A stretch of DNA of 64,000 bases, from assembly GCA_963812965.1 (NCBI GenBank), contig CAWEXG010000002.1:62001-126000 (forward strand), read 5' to 3'. The notes below the pieces were generated by a model. It worked only from the letters and a program-made list of their open reading frames with translations. It did no database searches and had not been told where the DNA came from. The DNA comes from DASXMT01 sp963812965 (GTDB lineage Bacteria; Actinomycetota; Acidimicrobiia; Acidimicrobiales; RAAP-2). Both the position numbers and the translations under genes were made by a program. Shown here piece after piece: positions 26,758 to 38,200 of the stretch (position 1 is its first letter; every line of letters begins with the position of its first letter).

Positions 26758-27735
26758 TCAGGTGTTGGGAAGGCCGTCGAGGAGCGAGTGGGCGAGCCGT
26801 TCGAGCCCGCTGGCCTGCTCTGACGATGGGCACTGCGCTGCCGCTGCTGCAGCCTGTTCGGCATACTGGCGCCCTACGGCCACCGCCGAGCTGATCCCAG
26901 TCGATCCAGCGACGATGGACCGAGCCTTGTCCCGTTCTGGTTGGCCCAGCGGCTGGCCGAGCAGTGGCCGCAGCTCGGGCCCTACCACCGGGTCGGCAAG
27001 GGCCAGCAGGACCGGCAGGGTGTAGATCCCCTCGGCCAAATCTTGTCCCGCAGGTTTGCCCAGCTCGGTCTCGGAGCCGATGATGTCGAGAACGTCGTCT
27101 CTGATCTGGAAGATCATCCCGAAGTACCGACCGAACGTGGTCAACGCTTCGACCTCGTCACGAGGCCGCCCACCGGTCAGAGCGCCGATCCGGCACGACG
27201 TCGCCATCAGGGCTGCCGTCTTCCCGGAGATGGCTGAGATGTAGCTGGCGTCGCTCCGAGTCACCTGAAATGCCGCCCGGACCTCGGCTACCTGGCCTCG
27301 GCACAGCTCACCGAGCGTGGCGGCCAGGAGCTCGGCGATCTCGGTACCGAGCCCGGCGGCGATCTCCGCCGAACGGGCCAGGAGGAAGTCGCCGGCCACG
27401 ATGGCCACCAGGTTGCCGAACCTGGAGTTGACGCTCTCGACGTTGCGACGGATCGTGGCTTCGTCCATCACGTCGTCGTGGTAGAGCGAGGCCAGATGGA
27501 CCAGCTCGACGGCTACCGCACCCAGGAGATCCTCTCGGGTGGCCGAAGACATGCCGCCGGTGGCCGCAGCCAGGGTCAGTGCCGGCCGGAGCCGCTTGCC
27601 CCCGGCGGCGATGAGGTGGGTGGTCACCTCGTCGAGGAAGCCGTCGCCGGTGACCACCGACTCTGTGAGCAGGGGTTCCAGGCGTTCTAATTGTTCTTCG
27701 AGGGCGGGAAGACCCAGGAGCTCTACGACGTTCAC
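26758..27735 (-). CDS. Polyprenyl (long-chain) diphosphate synthase
   Basis: Adds isopentenyl units to allylic diphosphates to make quinone or carotenoid side chains. Both Asp-rich metal motifs are visible: LYHDDVMDEA (first) and FQIRDDVLDIIG (second), with GGKRLRPAL near the start. About 325 residues from GTG 27735 (MNVVELLGLPALEEQ); a longer form from TTG 27774 is possible. Residues before the first motif (VAVELVHLASL) do not show the bulky pair typical of short-chain enzymes, so a heptaprenyl or octaprenyl product is likely. Transcribed away from clpC. Confidence 0.88.
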   Translation of the reverse strand: MNVVELLGLPALEEQLERLEPLLTESVVTGDGFLDEVTTHLIAAGGKRLRPALTLAAATGGMSSATREDLLGAVAVELVHLASLYHDDVMDEATIRRNVESVNSRFGNLVAIVAGDFLLARSAEIAAGLGTEIAELLAATLGELCRGQVAEVRAAFQVTRSDASYISAISGKTAALMATSCRIGALTGGRPRDEVEALTTFGRYFGMIFQIRDDVLDIIGSETELGKPAGQDLAEGIYTLPVLLALADPVVGPELRPLLGQPLGQPERDKARSIVAGSTGISSAVAVGRQYAEQAAAAAAQCPSSEQASGLERLAHSLLDGLPNT

Positions 27736-27853
27736 TACCCAGGACGATAGGCGAGGACGCCGTTCGTTGAGCAACTGGAGGGTGCGGGCGCACGCAGCAA
27801 CCGCCCCTGTAGACTCGCGAGCAAGAATTCAACCGCAGGATGGAGGCGGTCTG

Positions 27854-30409
<2,556 letters not shown>

Positions 30410-30473
30410 GAGACCCAGCCCAGAGAGCGGGTGGCTGGGGCTCGACGGGGCTGCGTGCCAGTACAGGCTTCAG

Positions 30474-30507
30474 GAACATAGGCGCTCTTCAGGGGGCGCC
30501 TATGTTC
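30474..30507 (+). terminator. Perfect 12-bp hairpin after clpC
   Basis: GAACATAGGCGC (30474-30485) and GCGCCTATGTTC (30496-30507) are perfect inverted repeats around a 10-base loop. It lies 65 bases after the clpC stop and probably ends that transcript, though no T tract follows. A second inverted pair, CTGGTTGACC (30522-30531) and GGTCAACCAG (30556-30565), lies just beyond. Confidence 0.6.
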
Positions 30508-30580
30508 GTTCCCGGCCCCAGCTGGTTGACCGTGGAGTTGAAGCGAGAGGTGCCTGGTCAACCAGGGCGATAGGTAAAGA

Positions 30581-30613
30581 GTTCATGAACAGTTTGCCTG
30601 TTGTTCACCTTCG
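30581..30613 (+). promoter_or_regulatory. PHO-box-like site (three 11-bp direct repeats)
   Basis: Three consecutive 11-base units GTTCATGAACA, GTTTGCCTGTT and GTTCACCTTCG end 39 bases before the start of the phosphate-type transporter. The 11-bp periodicity and GTTCACC core are those of the PhoP box described in Streptomyces. Units 1 and 3 are good and the middle one is weak. The call is supported by the identity of the downstream gene. Confidence 0.55.
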
Positions 30614-30652
30614 GATGGTTTCCCGGTAACCCGATACCGCGAGCATCGTGGT

Positions 30653-32269
30653 GTGAAGGTTGTGTCCGAGCCGAAGGTTGGTGCCGAACCGCCTGACTCG
30701 ACGCAGGAGGCGAGTGCCGCACCCGATGTGGTGTCGCTCGGGAACTTCCATATCCGTACCGTGGTGGCGGCCGGAGTCGGGTTCTTCACCGACGCCTACG
30801 ACCTCTTCGTCATCGGCACCGTCCTGACCCTGTTGAAGGGGGTCTGGCACCTGAACACCACCCAGATCAGCATGGTGAGCTCGGTGGCGCTGTTGGCGGC
30901 GTTCTGCGGGGCTTTCGTCTTCGGCCGGATCGCCGACGTGGTCGGCCGCCGCCGTGTGTTTGTGGCGGTGGCGGTGATCATGGTCGTCGGTTCGCTGGCG
31001 TCGGCCCTGTCACCCAGCCTCTGGTTCTTGATCGGTGCCCGCTTCGTGTTGGGCCTCGGCATTGGTGGCGACTACCCGGTGAGCGCCGTGCTCACCAGCG
31101 AGTTCGCCGACCGTTCGAACCGTGGACGGCTGGTGGGTCTGGTGTTCTCGATGCAGGCGCTCGGGCTGGTGGTCGGGCCGCTGGTGGGCCTGGGCCTGGT
31201 GGCCTCGGGTATGAACCACGACATCGCCTGGCGGCTGATGCTCGGATTCGGGTCGCTTCCCGCTGCCGCTGTGGTCTTCCTGCGGCTACGCATGCCCGAG
31301 TCCCCCCGCTTCGCTGCTCAGGTGCAGGGCGTCACCTCGTCGCCCGATCTGGCGTTGGTGTCGAACCTGGAGAGCCAGGCGGTGCCCGCCCCGCCGGCCC
31401 CTGTTCCCACCCGGATGGGCCTGAAGGCTTTCTTCACCAACCGGCATTGGATGCTGATGCTGCTGGGTACGGCAGGGACCTGGTTCCTCTTCGACTATGC
31501 GTACTACGGCAACTCCATCTCCACGCCACTGATCATCAACGACGTGGCCCCTCACGCCTCACTCGTCCACTCGCTGGCACTGACGGTGGTGCTCTTCGTG
31601 GTCGCCGCCGTTCCTGGCTACATCGTGGCCATCCTCACCATGGACCGCATCGGTCACCGCCGTCTGCAGGTGGTCGGGTTCATGGTGATGGGAGGTTCGT
31701 TCCTCCTGCTCGGGCTGGTTCCCGTCCTGACCGCTGTGATCGCACCGTTCCTGGTGATCTACGGGATCAGCTACTTCTTTGCCGAGTTCGGTCCCAACAC
31801 CACGACGTTCGTGATGCCGGCCGAGATCTTCCCGGTGAGCGTGCGGACCACCGGTCATGGCGTGTCGGCTGGTATTGCGAAGCTCGGAGCGTTCGCCGGT
31901 GTCTATCTCTTCCCGATCTTCAAGCAGGACTTCGGCCTACGAGGCTCGATGCTCATAGCGGCCACCGCCTCCCTGGGGGGAATGTTCCTGACCTTCGTGC
32001 TGCCCGAGCCCGCACGTCGCTCCCTCGAGGAGATGTCGGAGGAAACGCCACGGCAACGAGGTGGTCCTGTGGTCCCTGTCGTCGTTCCTGACCAGCCGAC
32101 ACCGACCCCATTGGGGGCTGCAGCACCGGCCCCGGTGCCGATCGTCCCTGTCTCGTCGCCACCCAGCTCGCCCCCTGCACCGGCCTCGGTGCCCGCCGCC
32201 GCTGCACAGGCATCGACCCAGGCGGCAGCGATGGGCACGACACCGCAGCACCCTGTCGGTCTGGGATAG
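30653..32269 (+). CDS. MFS transporter, phosphate:H+ symporter-like
   Basis: Twelve-helix major facilitator of 538 residues. The segment GVGFFTDAYDLFVIGTVLTLL in helix 1 is characteristic of the phosphate symporter (PHS) group; GRIADVVGRRRVF is the loop 2-3 signature and LGLGIGGDYPVSAVLTSEFA lies in helix 4. The cytoplasmic middle loop is long (about 220-260). The C-terminal 60 residues are Pro/Ala-rich (TPTPLGAAAPAPVPIVPV) and probably disordered. GTG start. A PHO-box-like site lies upstream. Substrate is inferred; other PHS-type organic acid carriers remain possible. Confidence 0.82.
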   Translation: MKVVSEPKVGAEPPDSTQEASAAPDVVSLGNFHIRTVVAAGVGFFTDAYDLFVIGTVLTLLKGVWHLNTTQISMVSSVALLAAFCGAFVFGRIADVVGRRRVFVAVAVIMVVGSLASALSPSLWFLIGARFVLGLGIGGDYPVSAVLTSEFADRSNRGRLVGLVFSMQALGLVVGPLVGLGLVASGMNHDIAWRLMLGFGSLPAAAVVFLRLRMPESPRFAAQVQGVTSSPDLALVSNLESQAVPAPPAPVPTRMGLKAFFTNRHWMLMLLGTAGTWFLFDYAYYGNSISTPLIINDVAPHASLVHSLALTVVLFVVAAVPGYIVAILTMDRIGHRRLQVVGFMVMGGSFLLLGLVPVLTAVIAPFLVIYGISYFFAEFGPNTTTFVMPAEIFPVSVRTTGHGVSAGIAKLGAFAGVYLFPIFKQDFGLRGSMLIAATASLGGMFLTFVLPEPARRSLEEMSEETPRQRGGPVVPVVVPDQPTPTPLGAAAPAPVPIVPVSSPPSSPPAPASVPAAAAQASTQAAAMGTTPQHPVGLG

Positions 32270-32340
32270 GCCCAGAGCCGGCGACCGGTTCTAATCGACC
32301 TATGGCCACCTTTGTCGCACCTGGTTCGTAGCATCGGGGG

Positions 32341-33750
32341 ATGGCCAAGACGGCGAAGCGACATCGTTGTATCGACTGTGGTTCCATCTCGGCTCGATGG
32401 GTGGGACGCTGTCCGACGTGTGGGGAGTGGAACACCCTGGTGGAGGAGTCGCAGCTCGGTCCCCTGGCCCGTGCCGTCGACGATCTCGGCCTGAGCACGC
32501 TCCCGGTACCACTGGCGTCCGTGGACATCGCCGAGGCAGTGGCTATCCCCACTGGTGTGGCCGAGTTCGACCGGGTGCTGTCCGGCGGGCTCGTACCGGG
32601 GTCGGTCACCCTCGTCGGAGGTGAGCCCGGTATCGGGAAGTCGACGCTCCTGCTCCAGGTACTGGTGGCTCGGGCTCTCGCCGGGCATCGGGTGCTCCTG
32701 GTGTCGGCGGAGGAGTCGGCCCACCAGGTGCGTCTCCGGGCCGAGCGGTTGGGACCGGTACCCCCGGGGCTCTTGATCTTGTCCGGTACCGACGTCACCG
32801 CCGTCCACGGGGCCGTGGAGGATGCCGATCCCGACCTCGTGGTCGTCGACTCCATCCAGTCGGTGGCTGTGGGCCCCTCTGCCCCCGGTGAGCGCCGGGC
32901 CGCCGGGGTTCCCGGGAGCGTCACCCAGGTGAGGGAGTGCGCCGACCAGCTGGTGGGCTTGGCCAAGACCCGCCAGGTGGCCACCGTGCTCGTCGGTCAC
33001 GTCACGAAAGACGGCACCCTGGCCGGTCCTCGTACTCTGGAGCACCTGGTCGACACCGTTCTGACCTTCGAGGGCGATCGTCACCACGCCATCCGGCTGC
33101 TGCGGGCGGTGAAGCATCGCTTCGGGCCGACCGGAGAGCTCGGGCTCTTCGAGATGGGTGATACCGGTCTGTCGCCGGTCGACGACCCCGGCCGGCTGTT
33201 GCTGGGGGATCGCCTGGCCGGGGTTCCCGGAGGCATCGTCCTCCCAGCGATGCAGGGGAGGCGCACCCTGCTGGTGGAGCTTCAGGCTTTGGTCACGCCC
33301 ATGGCTTTAGCCCAGCCAAAGCGTTCTGCGGTTGGTCTGGATACCGGGCGTCTGGTCATGACCCTTGCTGTGCTGAGCCAACGAGCGGGTGTGGGGGTCA
33401 TGGACGCTGACGTCTTCGCTTCGGTGGCGGGTGGTATTCGGGTTACCGAGCCGGCGGCCGACCTGGCCGTGGCACTGGCGGTGGCTTCGGCCGCCAGTGG
33501 GGTGTGTCTGCCAGCTGACGTGGTGGCATTGGGCGAGGTTGGCCTGGCCGGTGAGATCCGGCAGGTCTCCAACCTGCCGCGCCGCCTGGAGGAGTCGCTC
33601 AGGTTGGGCTTCACTCGGGCTGTGGTCCCGTCGTCGGCGCCCGCCGGCCCTGACGGTATCGAGCTGCTGCGGGTGGACACCCTGGCCCAGGCGGTGGAGC
33701 ATTTTGGCTGCGTACAATCCGAATCACCCGTGTCCGGCGCTGGTTCGTGA
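32341..33750 (+). CDS. radA: DNA repair protein RadA
   Basis: RecA-like helicase acting on recombination intermediates. 469 residues: N-terminal Cys4 zinc finger (CIDCGSISARWVGRCPTCG), P-loop GGEPGIGKSTLLLQ (about 95-108), the RadA signature here KHRFGPTGELGLFEM (KNRFG in most proteins; His replaces Asn), and a C-terminal Lon-like domain (DVFASVAGGIRVTEPAADLA). ATG 32341. disA follows after 43 bases, the usual actinobacterial and Bacillus pairing, in which RadA restrains DisA activity. Confidence 0.95.
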   Translation: MAKTAKRHRCIDCGSISARWVGRCPTCGEWNTLVEESQLGPLARAVDDLGLSTLPVPLASVDIAEAVAIPTGVAEFDRVLSGGLVPGSVTLVGGEPGIGKSTLLLQVLVARALAGHRVLLVSAEESAHQVRLRAERLGPVPPGLLILSGTDVTAVHGAVEDADPDLVVVDSIQSVAVGPSAPGERRAAGVPGSVTQVRECADQLVGLAKTRQVATVLVGHVTKDGTLAGPRTLEHLVDTVLTFEGDRHHAIRLLRAVKHRFGPTGELGLFEMGDTGLSPVDDPGRLLLGDRLAGVPGGIVLPAMQGRRTLLVELQALVTPMALAQPKRSAVGLDTGRLVMTLAVLSQRAGVGVMDADVFASVAGGIRVTEPAADLAVALAVASAASGVCLPADVVALGEVGLAGEIRQVSNLPRRLEESLRLGFTRAVVPSSAPAGPDGIELLRVDTLAQAVEHFGCVQSESPVSGAGS

Positions 33751-33793
33751 GGTCTGGCGGGATGCACGTCGCTCCGGCGGGTACGATTCGGCG

Positions 33794-34885
33794 GTGAGCA
33801 CACGCCGGAGCTCAGCCCTGAGCGAAGCCCTGGCTATGGCAGCCCCCGGTCGCCCACTTCGCGACGGCCTCGATCGGGTTCTGCAGGCCAAACGGGGTGG
33901 CCTGGTGGTGGTGGGAGACGATCCTGCCGTGCTGTCGATCTGCTCGGGTGGGTTCCTCCTCGACGCCGAATTCAGCCCGCAGCGGCTGTCAGAGCTGGCG
34001 AAGATGGACGGTGCCATCATCCTGGCTGCCGACGCGTCACGGATTGCTCGGGCCAACGTCCATCTGATGCCCAAGGCCTCGATCCCGACCACCGAGACCG
34101 GCACCCGGCATCGGACCGCCGAGCGGGTGGCTCGGTCGATCGACGTCCCGGTGGTCTCGGTCAGCTCGGCGATGTCGGTGATCGCTGTCTACCGCAATGA
34201 CCAGAAGTACACCCTGCAGCCCATCGGCTGGCTGGTTGATCGGGCCGATCAAGGGCTGGCCACGCTGCAGCGCTTTCGAGTTCGCTTCGACGTCGCGCTC
34301 ACCAACCTGTCCACACTCGAGGTGGAGGACACGGTGTCGGTCCACGACGTCGTGGCTGTGCTCCAGTCAGCCGAGATGGTGACACGGATAGCGAAGGAAG
34401 TCTCGAGTTATCTGGTGGAGTTGGGCGCCGACGGGCGCTTGGTCCGGCTGCAACTGGCCGAGCTGGTCGAGTCGGTGAACCCCACCCTGCGACTGGTCCT
34501 GCGGGACTATCTCCGCCAGCCTTCCGATGGCACCTCGATTCGGATCGAGGCGGTCGACCAGGCTGTTCATCAGCTCAACGAGCTGTCCTCCGACGAGCTG
34601 GTCGATGTCCGCAGGGTGGCCGAGATCCTGTGCCTCCCCCCATCGTCGACCGATCCGCACTCAGGTGTGGAGCCGCGTGGCTACCGACTGCTGCATCGCC
34701 TGCCCCGCTTCTCCGATGCCATCATCGAACGGATCGTCGACCGGTTTCTCAACCTGCAGCAGATCATGCGGGCGTCCCTCACCGAGCTGGAGAAGGTCGA
34801 AGGAGTCGGTGTGGCCAAGGCCCGGTCGGTCAAGGACGGCCTGGCCCGCCTGGCCGAAGCCAGCATCCTGGAGCGCTACCAGTAG
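33794..34885 (+). CDS. disA: DNA integrity scanning protein, diadenylate cyclase
   Basis: Octameric enzyme making c-di-AMP from two ATP while scanning DNA. The DAC domain has the DGA motif (KMDGAIILAADASRI, about 76) and the RHR motif (TGTRHRTAERVA, about 110); a helical spine follows, and the C-terminal helix-hairpin-helix domain includes LEKVEGVGVAKARSVKDGLARL. GTG 33794 gives 363 residues, the family norm; the frame extends further upstream inside radA but without homology. The second secreted-protein locus begins 160 bases downstream. Confidence 0.95.
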   Translation: MSTRRSSALSEALAMAAPGRPLRDGLDRVLQAKRGGLVVVGDDPAVLSICSGGFLLDAEFSPQRLSELAKMDGAIILAADASRIARANVHLMPKASIPTTETGTRHRTAERVARSIDVPVVSVSSAMSVIAVYRNDQKYTLQPIGWLVDRADQGLATLQRFRVRFDVALTNLSTLEVEDTVSVHDVVAVLQSAEMVTRIAKEVSSYLVELGADGRLVRLQLAELVESVNPTLRLVLRDYLRQPSDGTSIRIEAVDQAVHQLNELSSDELVDVRRVAEILCLPPSSTDPHSGVEPRGYRLLHRLPRFSDAIIERIVDRFLNLQQIMRASLTELEKVEGVGVAKARSVKDGLARLAEASILERYQ

Positions 34886-35043
34886 CCGACTTGGCAAGCC
34901 TGTACTTGTTCGGCCGTGAGCAGGGTCGAACCTGGTGAAAGACGTCACGCCGCCTTGTCAGGTGCAGTTGATGGCGGGGATCGTCTGGTACTACTCAACG
35001 ATCTCGATGCGCCCTGGTCACGACGCTTGTTCGTGAATTGCCA

Positions 35044-35072
35044 TTGACAAGATCAAGAACCTGGAGTTAGAT
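35044..35072 (+). promoter_or_regulatory. Promoter of secreted-protein gene copy 2
   Basis: TTGACA (35044-35049), 17-base spacer identical to that of copy 1, TTAGAT (35067-35072). Similarity to copy 3 extends about 50 bases further upstream (CTCGAT, CCCTGGTCAC, CTTGTTC), so the duplicated module includes the whole promoter. Confidence 0.82.
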
Positions 35073-35186
35073 GCCATCGCGACCAGTTTGGGAAACAAAG
35101 AGTGTGTACCATCTGATCGAGACAGCACGAAACACCAGATTTACCAACACAGTTTCACTAACGACAGCGAAAGCAGGGGGATGTAC

Positions 35187-35291
35187 ATGTTCCGGGGACG
35201 TCGCAACACAGCAGCAACCCGCGATTTCCAGGCTGAGAATTCTCAATCTGGGAAAGTTCTCGCGGGGGGGGGGTGGGGAGTAACTCCCTAA
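35187..35291 (+). other. Leader frame with poly-G tract, copy 2
   Basis: ATG 35187 lies after AGGGGG and opens a 34-codon frame MFRGRRNTAATRDFQ that ends at TAA 35289. It crosses 10 G (35264-35273), one T and 4 G (35275-35278). One extra G joins it to the 1,327-codon secreted-protein frame as AGGGWGSNSLSFSH. This is taken as the true translation start, seen in the OFF register. Confidence 0.75.
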
Positions 35292-38200
35292 GTTTTTCCC
35301 ACGCAGAGTCACGTAATTCTCACTTTACCGGCGGCTATGCCCGCCGGTTTTTCGCGGCCATAACAGCAACACTCCTGGTCGTAGGCGTAATAGCTGGAAC
35401 CGTGGCTGGAATTGGCGTCACCACAGCCAGTGCAGCCACCCCGTTGTCGGTGACCACGACCTCGCCACTGCCATTGGCACCGCTGAATACCCCGTACTCG
35501 GTCACTTTGGCCGCAACTGGTGGCACCGGTTCTGACACCTGGAGCGTAGCTACTGGGTCCACACTGCCCAGCTGGCTGAGCCTGGATGCCACAACTGGTG
35601 TGCTGTCTGGCACCCCAACCACAGATGCCACTGCCACCTTTGCAGTGACCGTCACCGACTCGGCCAGCCCTGCTGACACCGCAACCTCGGGTCAGCTCAC
35701 GCTCTATGCCGGAAACGGTGGTACGCAGCCGTTCTCACTCAACATGACGTCCGGCTCCTGGACGGTGCTCTCCAGCGCGGCGCCGAATCCCTTCCCCGCC
35801 GAGCCGGCTGTCACCCTCAGTGGCCAGGTCGATCCGTTGACCGGAGCGATCACCGGAGCATCGCTGAGCTCTTTGCCACAACAGACGCTCTGCATCACGT
35901 CTCCAGCGGGTTGCACCAACTACATCCAGACAGAAGTCGATCCGGGCACGGCCACCGGTTCGATCAACTCCAACGGCGACATCACGCTGAATGACAGCTT
36001 CTCCTACACCCTGGATGTCACTTCGCCGATCACCGCACAGTGCCTGTCGACCCCGATCAACATGATCTTCCAGTCCACTGCGCCCTACAACACCAGCACC
36101 GGCGACGTGACGCTGGTGGCGGCCAACTACAACATCCCTGACTTCGGTGGCGTACCAGACGGGAATCCCAACGAGAGACCCAACTCCTGCGGCCTCGCCC
36201 AGGGTTCCCCAGGCAGCATCGGCCTCAACAGCGGCGTGCCCCCCACAGGAGTGGCAGGCAGCACCAACAACAACACCACGCTCAACCTCCAGGGCACCGG
36301 TCTTCCCATCCCGCCACCACCAGGCAAGGCCACCACCAACGTGCTGTCGGCAAGCCCTGCCAGCCCACAGCTGACGACCACATCGGTCACGTTGACCGAC
36401 ACGGTCAGCTCCGGCGGCAGCACGGCTACCGCTGCCACGGGGAACGTCAACTTCATGGCCAACGGCAACGTGATCGCGACCGTACCAGTCAGCAACGGAG
36501 GTGCCACGTATACGACAAAAACCTTGCCGAGCCAGAACAACCAACTGACGGCGACCTACTCGGGGGATATCAACTACTCCGGCAGCACCTCGCCCACGGT
36601 GCCATTTATCATCCAACCGCTGCCGTCGGTCACGCTGAACCTGCCCACGGCAGTGGAGCTGTCGTCACCGACCCCAAGCCCAATGTCAGTCACCATTACC
36701 AACCCCTCGACGAGCCAGACGTGGAGTTCCAACTACCTCCAAATTTCGATAGGGAACCAGTACGGATTTGGAGAGGGCGATGCGACAGTCGCCTACCAAG
36801 ACGGAGCGGGTGATTGGTGCCAGATGCCAACAATAGGTGTCGTCACTCTGCACGCGTACTTCAGCGGTTTCGCAACCTCATGTGGCACACCGCCCAGCTC
36901 GTTCTCGCTTGCTCCTGGAGCTTCGATCACCATCAATCTCCAGATTTCACTTACGTACGATCCCAATTGGTATGGTCCCGGCGCCTTGAATCAGGGGGCG
37001 ATCGTCCATGCAACGCTTTACAACGGGAGCTGCACGGTTCCGGTTACAGACAACTCGTCGTGTACCCCGTCTGACAGCCCGTTCAACTCCATCGCGCCGA
37101 CGCAGAGCGGTGCCCCTGAGGCCAATGGCACGTTTACGATGACCTATGGGGCGCGGGTGCCGGTGAGCTTTAACCAGAGCATCCCAACGACGCCGGTGCC
37201 CGAGGGCTACACGATCGCTCCGAATGCCTTTCCGACGGCTGCGTCGAATCCCTACGGCATCATGCCCCCGGCGACAGGGACAATCACGTATTTCATCGAC
37301 GGTGTGCAGGTCGCTACGAGTGATGCAGGTGCTGGCACAACCGACCTTCAGCCGTACTACTTGGTCGTTCTCTCTACTGCCGGTCTGACTCCAGGGACCC
37401 ATACACTCACCATGGAGTACTCCGGTGACCCGGTCTACACTCCGAGTTCGTACTCCCAAACGTTCACCGTGGCGCCACCAGCTCCAGGCACGCCGTTTGT
37501 CTGTGAGACCACTATTGGGGCCCCCTTCTCCACGCTCAATGCGTCAGTGGTGGCCGTGGCGACGGTGCCAAGTCTGGCACCGAGCGGTTCGACCGTGCCC
37601 GTCAGTGCTCTCGATCTGACGCTGAACGTAGACCCGAATGGTGGACCGAGTTACTCTGGGTCTGGGCCTCTGAGCAACGCCACCATCGGGCTCTCTCCAG
37701 GTGGGGTCACGATTACGCCTCCGTCGGTGACCCCGACGAACGCCAACGGCATCAACTCAGTGAGCTGGACCGGGCTGCCTTCTACTGTGCCCATCTCTGG
37801 TACCCCGGGTTCGGTCGTCCCGGTAGCGGTCTCTTCCCTCAGCTTCACGAGCGGAATCACCTCCTATGCCTGCAACCCGGCCGTCCCGACGGCACCTGCC
37901 GTCGTGCAACAGGTTGACGTTTCGGGCACCACACTGACGACGAGTCCGACTGGTTCGGCCTCCGTCGGTGCACCAGTGACCCTGACCGCCACGGTGTATC
38001 CCACACCCTCGGACTGGAACGACGATCCCATCGTCGGGCAGGTGGACTTCTTCGACGGGACCACCGATCTCGGGACGGTCGGTGTGCCGGGCCTCGGCTA
38101 TCCCGGGGCCGGCATTGCCACCCTCACCACAACATCTCTGGCGCCTGGTGCACACACGCTGACAGCAGTGTGGAGTGGTGGTCCCACACCGGCCCAGACG

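Noticed and set aside
35273..35280. GTG 35273 as the start codon of secreted-protein copy 2
   Set aside because: It lies inside the G tract with no spaced Shine-Dalgarno, is created only by the 4-G second tract, and is a TGG codon in copies 1 and 3. The ATG at 35187 has a proper RBS and is conserved in all copies.
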